From assembly GCA_001805845.1 (NCBI GenBank), contig MHHA01000010.1:2503-12301 (forward strand): 9,799 bases of DNA, written 5' to 3'. A program made the position numbers and the translations under genes. Origin of the DNA: Omnitrophica WOR_2 bacterium RIFCSPLOWO2_12_FULL_46_30 (GTDB lineage: Bacteria > Omnitrophota > Gorgyraeia > Gygaellales > UBA12090). Every line of letters begins with the position of its first letter. The first letter of the stretch is position 1. Positions 1-6,906 of this stretch are shown one piece after another. The notes under the pieces are model-generated. The model saw only the letters and a program-made list of their open reading frames with translations. It made no database searches and was not told the DNA's origin.

Positions 1-805
1 GAAGTTAGGTTTTTCTAAGGAGGTATTAGAAAAATATCAAAAGCTTATCCATAGGCCTTACGGGATAGTTTTGGTCTGCGGGCCGACCGGCTCAGGCAAA
101 ACCACAACCCTCTACGCTTCTCTAAATACCATCAATTCCAAGGAGAAAAATATCATCACCATTGAGGACCCGGTAGAATATCACCTTGGCGGCATAAGCC
201 AGATTCAGCTTGACCCTAAAGCCAATGTAACTTTTGCCAACGGCTTACGCTCTATCTTGAGGCAGGACCCGGATATCATAATGGTGGGTGAGATAAGAGA
301 CAGTGAAACCGCGGAGATTGCCATTCAGGCGGCATTGACCGGGCACTTGGTCTTTTCCACCCTGCATACTAATGACGCCGCGGGCGCGGTAACCCGGCTC
401 ATTGATATGGGCATTGAGCCATTTTTGATTTCTTCTTCGCTGGCCGGGGTTTTGGCAGAGCGGTTAGTAAGAAGCATTTGCCCTGACTGCAAAGAAGAAT
501 ATGCGCCGACCAATGAGGTTTTAAAGGATATTGGAATAGCCCCGGGCCCCGGGATAAAATTTTACCGCGGCAGGGGTTGTCCCAAATGCCTGCAGAGCGG
601 CTATAAAGGCAGGATTGGCATTTTTGAACTTATGCTTATTGACGATAAGGCCCGCGGCCTGATTACCGGCAAGGCCTCCAGAGAAGAGCTCAAAAAGCAG
701 GTTCAGGCCTCAGGCATGCTTACCCTAAAAGACGACGGCCTGCAAAAAGTTAAGCAGGGAATTACTACCGTTGAAGAAATATTACGGCTGACTCAAGAAG
801 AATAA
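1..805 (+). CDS. pilB: Type IV pilus/T2S assembly ATPase PilB/GspE (5' end outside window)
   Basis: This is the C-terminal half (267 visible residues; the family is usually about 550) of the hexameric cytoplasmic ATPase that powers pilin assembly. The frame is open from base 2, so the gene starts upstream of the window; a TTG at 71 lies just before the Walker A motif and is not a real start. Visible in order: Walker A GPTGSGKT (visible residues 27-34), Asp box around TIEDPVEY (53-60), Walker B IIMVGEIRD (92-100), His box around GHLVFSTLHTND (114-125), and the zinc-binding pair CPDC (160-163) and CPKC (193-196). The tetracysteine motif is typical of PilB/GspE and absent from the retraction ATPase PilT. 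The stop is 2 bases before the platform-protein gene. PilB versus GspE cannot be decided from this half alone; the PilM-PilN-PilO neighbours favour PilB. Confidence 0.95.
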   Translation, partial: KLGFSKEVLEKYQKLIHRPYGIVLVCGPTGSGKTTTLYASLNTINSKEKNIITIEDPVEYHLGGISQIQLDPKANVTFANGLRSILRQDPDIIMVGEIRDSETAEIAIQAALTGHLVFSTLHTNDAAGAVTRLIDMGIEPFLISSSLAGVLAERLVRSICPDCKEEYAPTNEVLKDIGIAPGPGIKFYRGRGCPKCLQSGYKGRIGIFELMLIDDKARGLITGKASREELKKQVQASGMLTLKDDGLQKVKQGITTVEEILRLTQEE

Positions 806-807
806 AA

Positions 808-2022
808 ATGTCCAGCTATATTTATAGAGCAAGGGATGAAAGGGGTAAGCTTATCAAAGGCGCGATGGAGGCGGCTTCCCCGGATGAGCTTACCGCCAAA
901 CTGCATAAGATGGGCTACTTAGCTACCGCAGTTAGCGAGCTTAAGCCGGGAATTAGAATCAAAGATAAGCTTAAGAGATGGCGCCCGGTAAGACAACAGG
1001 ATTTGCTGGTTTTTAATTTCCAGCTTGCTAATCTGATTGAAGCTGGCGTGCCGATACTTTCTGCGCTCAAGTCAATTCAGGCGCAGATAGAAAATAAAAA
1101 GTTAAAGGATATTATCGGGGATATAGGAAGGAATGTTGAAGCGGGAAGCTCTTTATCCGGCAGTTTGAATTATTACCCGCATATTTTTAGCAGGCTTTTT
1201 GCCGGGATGGTCAAATCCGGCGAGGAGTCGGGCAGATTGGATAAGGTCCTAAGAAGATACGCAATCTTTTCTGAAAGCCAAATGGAGCTGAGGGAGAAGA
1301 TAAAAGGGGCATTGTTTTATCCCGCCCTTTTATTCATTGCCTCAATTTTAGTAATCCTTTTTATCATTACCTATATTATCCCCCAGTTTGTAGATTTATT
1401 CACTAAGGCCGGCATAAGGCTTCCCCTGGCTACCCGGATACTCTATACTGCCGGCCTGGGCATCAAAAGTTACTGGTATGCCATAATCGCCGGACTGGCA
1501 GTTTTACTCTGGATGCTAAAGAGATATTGGCAGACCCAGAAAGGTAAATACCAATCTGATCGCTTATTGCTTAAGATTCCGCTTTTTGGCATACTGGCGC
1601 GCAGGATTTCTATCTCAAGGTTTACCCGGACCTTCTCAACCTTGTTGTCCGCAGGAGTTCCGGTTTTAGCGTCCTTAGAGATTACTAAGGAGGTGATTGG
1701 CAATGCGGTAATCGCCGATGAAATTACCAGGGTGGGGCAGTCAGTGGAGAGGGGCGAGAAGTTATCCGATTCACTGAGGGTAAGCGGCGAATTCCCGTCT
1801 GATACGGTGCAGATGATTGCCGTGGGCGAGGAAGGCGGGAATTTAGACGAGATGTTGAATAAAATAGCGGATTTCTACGATATGGCTGTGGGGTATGCGG
1901 TCAAGAGATTGACTGTAATTATTGAGCCGTTATTTCTGGCGATTATGGCAGCCATCATCGCCTTGATTATGGCTTCAATATTAATACCGATTTTTGATAT
2001 GGTGAAAATTTTAAGGCATTAA
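808..2022 (+). CDS. pilC: Inner-membrane platform protein PilC/GspF
   Basis: A 404-residue polytopic inner-membrane protein of the usual family length (about 400). It is the platform that couples the assembly ATPase to pilin subunits. It has two T2SF domains: the first spans about 65-190 with the motif SGEESGRLD (137-145); the second spans about 268-396 with the matching VGEEGGNLDEML (339-350). Hydrophobic segments lie near 171-192, 222-240 and 374-396, the standard PilC/GspF pattern. The ATG is 2 bases after the ATPase stop, with a weak purine-rich GAAGAA as ribosome site, so coupling to the upstream gene is likely. Known for the family: it binds the ATPase through its cytoplasmic domains. 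Function is secure; the choice between the PilC and GspF names rests on neighbours. Confidence 0.95.
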   Translation: MSSYIYRARDERGKLIKGAMEAASPDELTAKLHKMGYLATAVSELKPGIRIKDKLKRWRPVRQQDLLVFNFQLANLIEAGVPILSALKSIQAQIENKKLKDIIGDIGRNVEAGSSLSGSLNYYPHIFSRLFAGMVKSGEESGRLDKVLRRYAIFSESQMELREKIKGALFYPALLFIASILVILFIITYIIPQFVDLFTKAGIRLPLATRILYTAGLGIKSYWYAIIAGLAVLLWMLKRYWQTQKGKYQSDRLLLKIPLFGILARRISISRFTRTFSTLLSAGVPVLASLEITKEVIGNAVIADEITRVGQSVERGEKLSDSLRVSGEFPSDTVQMIAVGEEGGNLDEMLNKIADFYDMAVGYAVKRLTVIIEPLFLAIMAAIIALIMASILIPIFDMVKILRH

Positions 2023-2025
2023 AGG

Positions 2026-2033
2026 AAAGGAGG
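2026..2033 (+). promoter_or_regulatory. Strong Shine-Dalgarno of the major pilin gene
   Basis: AAAGGAGG lies 4 bases before the ATG at 2038. It is the best ribosome site in the window, fitting a pilin made in excess over the other subunits. A second in-frame ATG at 2047 is 13 bases away, so 2038 is the better start. Confidence 0.75.
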
Positions 2034-2037
2034 AAAA

Positions 2038-2544
2038 ATGTACAATATGAATCACGAATCACGAACCACGAACCACGAACCACGCCTGCCTGCCGGCAAG
2101 GCAGGAACCACGAATCACGGTTTTACCCTGATTGAACTTTTGATTGTCATCGCAATAATCTCAATCTTAGTTGGCATTACCCTGCCGCGCTTTAGAGGGA
2201 TGCAGGAAGAGGGAAACATTGCCGAATCAAAAGGCGAATTAAGGACTTTACAGACCGCGCTGGAGAGTTATTATATCCACAATAATTCTACGTATCCTTC
2301 TGCCTTGAGCAGTTTAACCTCCGCAACCCCTAATATCGTCAGCTCCATCCCCCCTGACCCTTTTGCCGCCGCCAACACCACATACGGATATGTGCGGGGC
2401 GGAACCAACAATAAGTTCTATGTGATTTATTCTGTCGGAGCCGCAGGTACTGGCAGCGCCACGATAACCTCGGACGCGGTAGTGGAAACCAACGGCACCA
2501 GCTGTATCTATGCCTCCAATGCCGGGCAGGATGCACAGCCGTAA
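2038..2544 (+). CDS. Major pilin/pseudopilin, GspG/PilA-like, with repeat-expanded leader
   Basis: A 168-residue type IV prepilin. The prepilin peptidase motif G|FTLIEL has Gly28 at -1 and Glu33 as the conserved mature Glu5, followed by a hydrophobic N-terminal helix. Downstream, the SKGELRTLQTALESYY region, PPDPF and YVIYSVGAAG near the C-terminus resemble the GspG pseudopilin fold. Predicted mature length is 140 residues. The leader is odd: 28 residues instead of the usual 5-10, with His rather than Lys/Arg next to the cleavage Gly. It is encoded almost entirely by heptamer repeats and a 21-bp near-palindrome. There is no start codon between the repeats and the cleavage site, so the repeats must be translated. 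First of four consecutive pilin-like genes, it is probably the main filament subunit, inferred from position, ribosome site and GspG resemblance. Confidence 0.9.
   Translation: MYNMNHESRTTNHEPRLPAGKAGTTNHGFTLIELLIVIAIISILVGITLPRFRGMQEEGNIAESKGELRTLQTALESYYIHNNSTYPSALSSLTSATPNIVSSIPPDPFAAANTTYGYVRGGTNNKFYVIYSVGAAGTGSATITSDAVVETNGTSCIYASNAGQDAQP
2050..2119 (+). repeat. Heptamer array (AAYCACG) interrupted by a GC-rich palindrome, in the pilin leader
   Basis: Units of 7 bp run AATCACG x2, AACCACG x3 (2050-2084), then a 21-bp GC-rich near-palindrome (2085-2105), then AACCACG and AATCACG (2106-2119). The array lies within the coding sequence of the pilin leader. The heptamer reads as the cyclic peptide NHEPRTT in every forward frame and has no stop on either strand. 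The palindrome is almost the same as the perfect 20-bp one at 9560-9579. Confidence 0.9.
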
Positions 2545-2554
2545 CTTGTGATTT

Positions 2555-2923
2555 ATGATGTCTACGCATACCTTGAGCAAGGGCTTTACCCTCTTAGAGT
2601 TTATGCTTGCCTTAATCATTTTTAGCGCAGGCGTTATTGCGATAGTTCAGGCCTTTAATGCCGGTTTTTTATCCTCTGAAGATGCATCAAATGTGGATTT
2701 GGCTTTAAATATTGCCCAGGCGAAAATGGAAGAGATAAAAAATACCGCCTTTTCCAGCTTAGCGGACAGCGGCCCGGTTCCCGATACAAATTTTTCAAAT
2801 TTTAATCTAACTGTTAACGTTGCTGAAGGCCAGAACCCTATGCGCGTAGATGTAACCGTCAACTGGAACGTGAAAGGCGGGCAGGTTGACCTTGCCTTAA
2901 CCGGCCTGGTAACGAATTATTAA
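2555..2923 (+). CDS. Minor pseudopilin, GspI/PilV-like
   Basis: A 122-residue prepilin-like protein with a short leader ending in SKG|FTLLE (Gly10 at -1, Glu15 as mature Glu5) and a hydrophobic helix. Next comes a stretch of the NIAQAKMEEIKN type (near 48-59), characteristic of GspI/PilV minor pseudopilins. Known for the family: such subunits prime the pilus tip. The gene follows the major pilin stop by 10 bases. Two adjacent ATGs (2555, 2558) give leaders of 10 or 9 residues; an in-frame stop at 2549-2551 rules out an earlier start. No clear Shine-Dalgarno is visible, so read-through from the major pilin gene may matter. Class assignment is by motif only. Confidence 0.85.
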   Translation: MMSTHTLSKGFTLLEFMLALIIFSAGVIAIVQAFNAGFLSSEDASNVDLALNIAQAKMEEIKNTAFSSLADSGPVPDTNFSNFNLTVNVAEGQNPMRVDVTVNWNVKGGQVDLALTGLVTNY

Positions 2924-2934
2924 AGGGTAAATCA

Positions 2935-3498
2935 ATGCGGGATGGGTTTACCCCGTTCGAAACTATGGGGCAACTTCTAAAGATAAAGAGGTTTCGAACG
3001 GGGTTTACGTTGATAGAGCTGGTGATGGTAATTGGTTTAGTGGTTATTTTGATACTGACTACTGCCTTTGTTTTTCGTGCGGTATTGCTCAGTTGGTCAA
3101 GCCAGGAAACAAGAGCGGGAATCGGGATTAACCTTGATAGAGGCCTGGAAGAGATTGTGCGGGACCTGCGCAAAGCTAAGCAGGCAGCCTCGGTAAGCGA
3201 TGAGATACGTTTTAGAGAAGGCCTGAGCAATTATTATATCTATTATCTGTATAGCGCCAACGATTCTTATCCGCTGACTTTCTCCCAGAGTGCGTATCAG
3301 CTAAAGAAAGAGCCGCTTTCCGGAGGTATAAACGGAACCTTTAGTTATGGTTCAGGCCAAACTATAGCAACCGATGTGCTTGCCCCGCCGGTATCAGACC
3401 TGTCGCTGAGCGGTAATTTAATTACTTTAGATATAAGCATAAAAAGGGGCACCGAAACAATAAGGTCAAGGACGCAGGTGAAGCCAAGAAACCTATGA
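2935..3498 (+). CDS. Minor pseudopilin, GspJ/PilW-like
   Basis: A 187-residue prepilin-like protein: RTG|FTLIE cleavage motif (Gly23 at -1, Glu28 as mature Glu5), a hydrophobic helix to about residue 48, then a soluble domain starting with the GLEEIVRDLRKA helix found in GspJ/PilW proteins. AAAGGG at 2922-2927, overlapping the previous stop codon, sits 7 bases before the ATG. An in-frame ATG at 2965 would give a normal 13-residue leader. The longer form contains GFTPFE at residues 4-9, which imitates the true cleavage motif and is encoded by the left arm of an inverted repeat. The 3' end overlaps the next gene by ATGA. GspJ versus PilW is not resolved. Confidence 0.85.
   Translation: MRDGFTPFETMGQLLKIKRFRTGFTLIELVMVIGLVVILILTTAFVFRAVLLSWSSQETRAGIGINLDRGLEEIVRDLRKAKQAASVSDEIRFREGLSNYYIYYLYSANDSYPLTFSQSAYQLKKEPLSGGINGTFSYGSGQTIATDVLAPPVSDLSLSGNLITLDISIKRGTETIRSRTQVKPRNL
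2950..3004 (+). repeat. Inverted repeat, 14-bp perfect arms, in a pilin leader
   Basis: ACCCCGTTCGAAAC at 2950-2963 is the exact reverse complement of 2991-3004, with a 27-base spacer. Allowing two mismatches, the arms extend to 18 bp. The right arm runs into the codons for GF of the pilin cleavage motif, and the left arm encodes part of GFTPFET. It lies in coding sequence near the gene start, so the transcript could fold into a stem covering the internal ATG at 2965. Confidence 0.85.
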
Positions 3499-4343
3499 GC
3501 AGGCGGTCGGGCACAGCGCTCATCTTGACGTTTATAATGTTAATATCGCTTACGGCTATCACCGTTGCTTTCTTATATATGAGCTCTGTCCAGGTGAAAG
3601 TTATGGGCTATGATACCGCAAGTTCCCAGGCGCTCTGGCTGGCTGAGGCGGGTTTGCAAAAGGCGATTTGGAATTTAATGACGCCAACAGCGGCCGGAGG
3701 ACAAGGTGAAGATTGGGCCACATCCGGCACCACCGAAAGCCTGGGCGATGGAAATTACGCTATGGTGGTTGAAAGATGGGATTTTGCCTTGGCAAATAAC
3801 GGCGCTTCCGCAACAGCCACTTCAGAACAAGGAAGCAATGTTGCCGCGAATGCGATTGATGGAAATGATGCCACATATTGGGAATCAGTGAATCAGCCCA
3901 CAGCGGCTAACCCCCAAGAAATCATTATTACATTTCCCTACGCCTTGACTCTGAATAAGGTCCGTTTTTTGATTCTTCCTGTTTCAGACCACAGCCCGAG
4001 AAACTACTCCTGGCAGGTATCTAGCGATGGCGTTAACTATACTACAGTAGTTAATGTGACAAATAATAGTTCCGCTGACGTAACTGATACGTTTACTGCG
4101 GCATCCAATGTAAAATATCTTAAGCTTCAAGTCACCACAGTGGGATTAGTGGTTCCTCCTCAGGGAATCCCCGGTGTCCCGAGAGTAAGGATAGCAACCT
4201 TAGAGGCAATCGGCAGTAAAATTACCTCAACAGGCGCCGTAGCTTCGCTGAGCCGCAAGCTCCAGCAGACAGTTGTCGCTGATGATGCAACCGTAACCGC
4301 TTACAGCCAAAAGGACTGGAACGAAATTGTTCCGGTCAATTAA
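3495..4343 (+). CDS. PilX/GspK-like minor pilin with an inserted discoidin (F5/8 type C) domain
   Basis: A 282-residue protein starting at an ATGA overlap with the previous gene, implying translational coupling. The N-terminus RRSG|TALIL plus a hydrophobic helix (about 6-30), with no Glu at mature position 5, then ASSQALWLAEAGLQKAIWNL (about 42-61), is the PilX/GspK-type pattern. Residues about 97-241 read as a discoidin/F5/8 type C fold: ATSEQGSNVAANAIDGNDAT, TYWES, QEIIITFPYALTLNKVRFL, YSWQVSSDG, VKYLKLQVT and RIATLEAIG. After it the pilin-like sequence resumes (ITSTGAVASLSRKLQQTV), so the domain appears inserted into the pilin body. Discoidin domains usually bind glycans or lipids, so a tip adhesin is inferred; the ligand is unknown. 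Confidence 0.82.
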   Translation: MSRRSGTALILTFIMLISLTAITVAFLYMSSVQVKVMGYDTASSQALWLAEAGLQKAIWNLMTPTAAGGQGEDWATSGTTESLGDGNYAMVVERWDFALANNGASATATSEQGSNVAANAIDGNDATYWESVNQPTAANPQEIIITFPYALTLNKVRFLILPVSDHSPRNYSWQVSSDGVNYTTVVNVTNNSSADVTDTFTAASNVKYLKLQVTTVGLVVPPQGIPGVPRVRIATLEAIGSKITSTGAVASLSRKLQQTVVADDATVTAYSQKDWNEIVPVN

Positions 4344-4353
4344 ACGTAATAAA

Positions 4354-5925
4354 ATGATGCATGCTTTTTTTTCAAAGTTTTTAAAGAAAAAATATATTCT
4401 CGGGCTGGATATCGGCGCCGCTTCCATAAAATTAGCCCAGTTTATTAAAGAGGATGACGGCCTGTCCTTAATCAAAGTAAAATTGATAGAAATTACAAAA
4501 GACAAAGATGCCCTTCTCAAGCTAAAGGAAATCTGCCGCGGTGTTGACCTGAAGGATTCCATGGTTATCACCATGGTTAATTCCGGCGAGGCGATGGTGA
4601 AAAGGATTGTCGCGCCCCAGATGCCTGAGTCAGAACTGAAAGAAGCGCTTCGCTTAGAGGCAAAAAATTATTTTCCGGTTTCCATCGCTGATGCCGCGCT
4701 GGACTTTGAGATTGCCGGAGACGTCCTGGAAAAGGGAATAAAAAAGACCGAGCTTCTGGCGGCAGTTTGTCCGAATGCGGCGATTAAAGAACATCTTCTT
4801 TTGCTCACCCAGGCAGGGATTAAGCCGGCAGGAATTATTCATTCTAGCCTTGCCCTCTATGCTTTATTACGGCTTAAGAAATTAAAAGAGGCCGGGAATA
4901 TCGCCGCGCTGACCATCGGGAAAACCTTTTCCGAATTAATTATCGTAAAGGATGAGAGATTAGCGCTTAACCGCAAGCTTCCTGTCTGCGGGGACGATTG
5001 GACCAGAGCCGCAATGAGCCCGCTATCTTCTGCCGCCGGAAGAACCCAGCTTAGCTATGAGGAGGCAGAAAAAATAAAAAGAGAATACGGAATTCCTAAT
5101 GAGCTCAATGCGCAGTTATTAGAAAATAAAATCACTAGCGCGCAGCTTTTTTCCCTGCTCAGGCCGGTAGCGGAAAAATTGGCTCAGGAGATTGAACGTT
5201 CCTTTGACTACTATCGCGAAGAGTCCCGGGGAGAACGGGTTGATAAATTGATTCTCTTTGGCGGCAGCGCGCAGCTTAAAGGGCTGGCTCAGTTTTTAAG
5301 CGGGGAATTAGGGATGGAGGTGGAAATTTATAATGCTTTAGAGGGCTTTAACCTAAAGAAAGCGGCAATGGATGAGAGGATAGCTATCTGCCGTATAGCT
5401 GAGGCAGCCGGCGCAGGGATGACTGATACTAAAAAAATAAATCTTCTGCCTTCGGAAATGAAACAAGAAGCCGGGGACTTAGCTAAAAAGGCAGCCTTGA
5501 AGGCAGCGCTCGCCGCAGCCCTGACCTTTGCCATCCTTATCTTTAGCGGGATGCGCCTTCAATTAGTTAACCTGAACAAGAAGATAAAAAGCGCTCAGTT
5601 TGAAATAGAAGCGCTGACTAAGCAATTCGGCAGCCCCCGGGACTGGGTTTTGATTAATAAAATCCTTATCAATGAGCCGTATTGCGAAGATATCCTTAAG
5701 GAGATCAGTTTTTGCATACCTTCCGGTATTTGTCTAAAGGAAATGAGGATGGCTAACGGCTCGGCTGTGCTCAAAGGCGTCATACTTTCTTCAGATAAAC
5801 CTGAGAAGCTGCTTTCCGATTTTATTCATTCTTTAGAAAGAGGGCTCTTTAAAAACGTGCGCTTTGTCAAAATTGAAGACAGGGAATCCCTGAAAGAATT
5901 CCAGCTACAGATGGAAACAGAATGA
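4354..5925 (+). CDS. PilM-PilN fusion protein (GspL-like layout)
   Basis: Residues 1 to about 355 are the actin-like cytoplasmic protein PilM: GLDIGAASIKL phosphate loop (17-27), the PQMPESELKEALRLEAKNYF region (88-107), and FGGSAQLKGL (302-311). Residues 360-523 are PilN: INLLP (362-366), a membrane helix (about 380-399), a likely coiled coil, and a small C-terminal periplasmic domain. In classic systems PilN's INLLP segment docks into a separate PilM; here both are one 523-residue chain, as in T2S GspL. A TTG at 4327 would extend it by 9 residues and overlap the previous gene, but ATG 4354 (or 4357), 10 bases after that stop, is preferred; no strong Shine-Dalgarno is visible. The usual second phosphate-loop Asp appears as Thr (TIGKTFSELII, about 187-197). 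Confidence 0.88.
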   Translation: MMHAFFSKFLKKKYILGLDIGAASIKLAQFIKEDDGLSLIKVKLIEITKDKDALLKLKEICRGVDLKDSMVITMVNSGEAMVKRIVAPQMPESELKEALRLEAKNYFPVSIADAALDFEIAGDVLEKGIKKTELLAAVCPNAAIKEHLLLLTQAGIKPAGIIHSSLALYALLRLKKLKEAGNIAALTIGKTFSELIIVKDERLALNRKLPVCGDDWTRAAMSPLSSAAGRTQLSYEEAEKIKREYGIPNELNAQLLENKITSAQLFSLLRPVAEKLAQEIERSFDYYREESRGERVDKLILFGGSAQLKGLAQFLSGELGMEVEIYNALEGFNLKKAAMDERIAICRIAEAAGAGMTDTKKINLLPSEMKQEAGDLAKKAALKAALAAALTFAILIFSGMRLQLVNLNKKIKSAQFEIEALTKQFGSPRDWVLINKILINEPYCEDILKEISFCIPSGICLKEMRMANGSAVLKGVILSSDKPEKLLSDFIHSLERGLFKNVRFVKIEDRESLKEFQLQMETE

Positions 5926-6425
5926 GAGCGCTTAAGGTAAATAAAAAGAATCTGAGCATCATTTCAGGTATTGCCGTTTTCTTATTTTTGCTCTTTGCTT
6001 TTATTTATTTTCCTCTGCTTAAAGAAATTAGAAAAATGGATTCCTTATGGAAGAGTTTAAAAGAACAGTTAAGAACAGCGGAAAACCTGCGGGATTTCCA
6101 GAAAATCGGCATACACAAAAGGTTAGTCAGCCAAAAAGAGCTTGTTTTGGTCCTGGATAAGATAACCGAGGCGGCAAAGAGCCGCTTGCTTAATTTTAAG
6201 TCCATCAGTCAGCAGGAAATAAAGGCCCTTGAAGGTTATAGAGTTTTGCCGGTTGAAATGGAGCTTGACGCTGATTATAAGCAGTTGGGGCTTTTTTTGG
6301 GAGATTTGGAAAATCTTCAGGATGCGCTGGTGACGGTAGAAAATCTTCAAGTCAACTCCGATGAAAAGCTTTTACCTAAGATTTTATGTTCTTTAACTTT
6401 AAATATCTATATAACCCAGGATTAA
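5922..6425 (+). CDS. pilO: Pilus alignment-complex protein PilO
   Basis: A 167-residue bitopic protein: short basic cytoplasmic tail, one membrane helix (about 12-31), a predicted coiled-coil stretch (about 33-70), then an alpha/beta periplasmic domain (about 75-165) with the PilO-like pattern VLPVEMELDADYKQLGLFLGDLENL. PilO pairs with PilN in the inner membrane to link the motor to the outer-membrane pore. The ATG overlaps the PilM-PilN stop (ATGA), fitting coupled synthesis of the two partners in equal amounts. Sequence conservation in PilO is low, so the call rests mostly on topology and on its position after PilMN. Confidence 0.82.
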   Translation: MRALKVNKKNLSIISGIAVFLFLLFAFIYFPLLKEIRKMDSLWKSLKEQLRTAENLRDFQKIGIHKRLVSQKELVLVLDKITEAAKSRLLNFKSISQQEIKALEGYRVLPVEMELDADYKQLGLFLGDLENLQDALVTVENLQVNSDEKLLPKILCSLTLNIYITQD

Positions 6426-6483
6426 CGCCAACACATTAAGTAAAATATCATGACAGGCATTGCGTTTGGATTAGGCGAAAGAG

Positions 6484-6488
6484 AGGAG
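6484..6488 (+). promoter_or_regulatory. Shine-Dalgarno deciding the pilP-like start
   Basis: AGGAG at 6484-6488 is 5 bases before ATG 6494, a standard spacing. A GTG at 6488 overlaps this site itself and so cannot be the start. Confidence 0.7.
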
Positions 6489-6493
6489 TGTTT

Positions 6494-6904
6494 ATGAAAC
6501 CCGAAGGCAAAAATAAAAAGAAGCTCATATTGGGAATTCTGCTTGGACTGTCAATTTTTATCTGGGGCCGTAATCTGGCGCCGGTAAAAAAGAAGCTCGG
6601 GGAGATAGGCCGGCAATTCAAGGCCGTTGCTTCCCAGCATATGCCAAAGAGGAAGGCGTTGCGGACACAAGCCAAGGACTATGGAAGGAACCCTTTTGTA
6701 GCTTCGGGGGTTTCAGAATCCGGTATTTCAGGATTACAACTGGGCGGGATTATTTCTGATGCTAAGGAAAGATACGCCTTAATCAACGACCAGATTGCGC
6801 ATCCCGGAGACATAATCGGCGCTTATAAGGTGGTGCGCATAGATGAGTTTGGGGTCATCGTAAACGACGGAAACAAGGATATTGAGCTGAAACTGGAGCA
6901 ATAA
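6494..6904 (+). CDS. PilP/GspC-like periplasmic pilus assembly protein
   Basis: A 136-residue bitopic protein: basic N-terminus, one membrane helix (about 11-24), a low-complexity linker, then a small beta domain (about 78-135) reading LQLGGIISDAKERYALINDQ, GDIIGAYKVVRID and GVIVNDGNKDIELKL. This resembles the HR domain shared by GspC and PilP, which contacts the secretin. It has no lipobox cysteine, unlike typical PilP, so membrane attachment is GspC-like. A 68-base gap to pilO is the largest in the pilus cluster; I see no convincing promoter in it. Identification is by fold-like pattern and gene order; no secretin gene is visible for it to partner. Confidence 0.72.
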   Translation: MKPEGKNKKKLILGILLGLSIFIWGRNLAPVKKKLGEIGRQFKAVASQHMPKRKALRTQAKDYGRNPFVASGVSESGISGLQLGGIISDAKERYALINDQIAHPGDIIGAYKVVRIDEFGVIVNDGNKDIELKLEQ

Positions 6905-6906
6905 GA

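Noticed and set aside
71..73. TTG as start of the ATPase gene
   Set aside because: The frame is open to the left edge and sensible ATPase sequence precedes it; the Walker A motif would be almost at the N-terminus.
2050..2119. CRISPR array
   Set aside because: Units are 7 bp in direct tandem with no spacers and are translated.
2314..2619. 101-codon reverse-strand open frame
   Set aside because: Shadow of the major pilin gene; composition is of the antisense type with no motif.
2859..3230. 123-codon reverse-strand open frame
   Set aside because: It lies opposite a clear pilin gene, matches no family, and its repetitive part is the complement of the inverted repeat.
4327..4353. TTG start extending the PilM-PilN protein by 9 residues
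   Set aside because: It would overlap the previous gene by 17 bases, while ATG 4354 follows the stop cleanly and sits close before the family core.
6426..6493. Internal promoter before the pilP-like gene
   Set aside because: TAAAAT at 6441-6446 has no acceptable -35 at the right distance.
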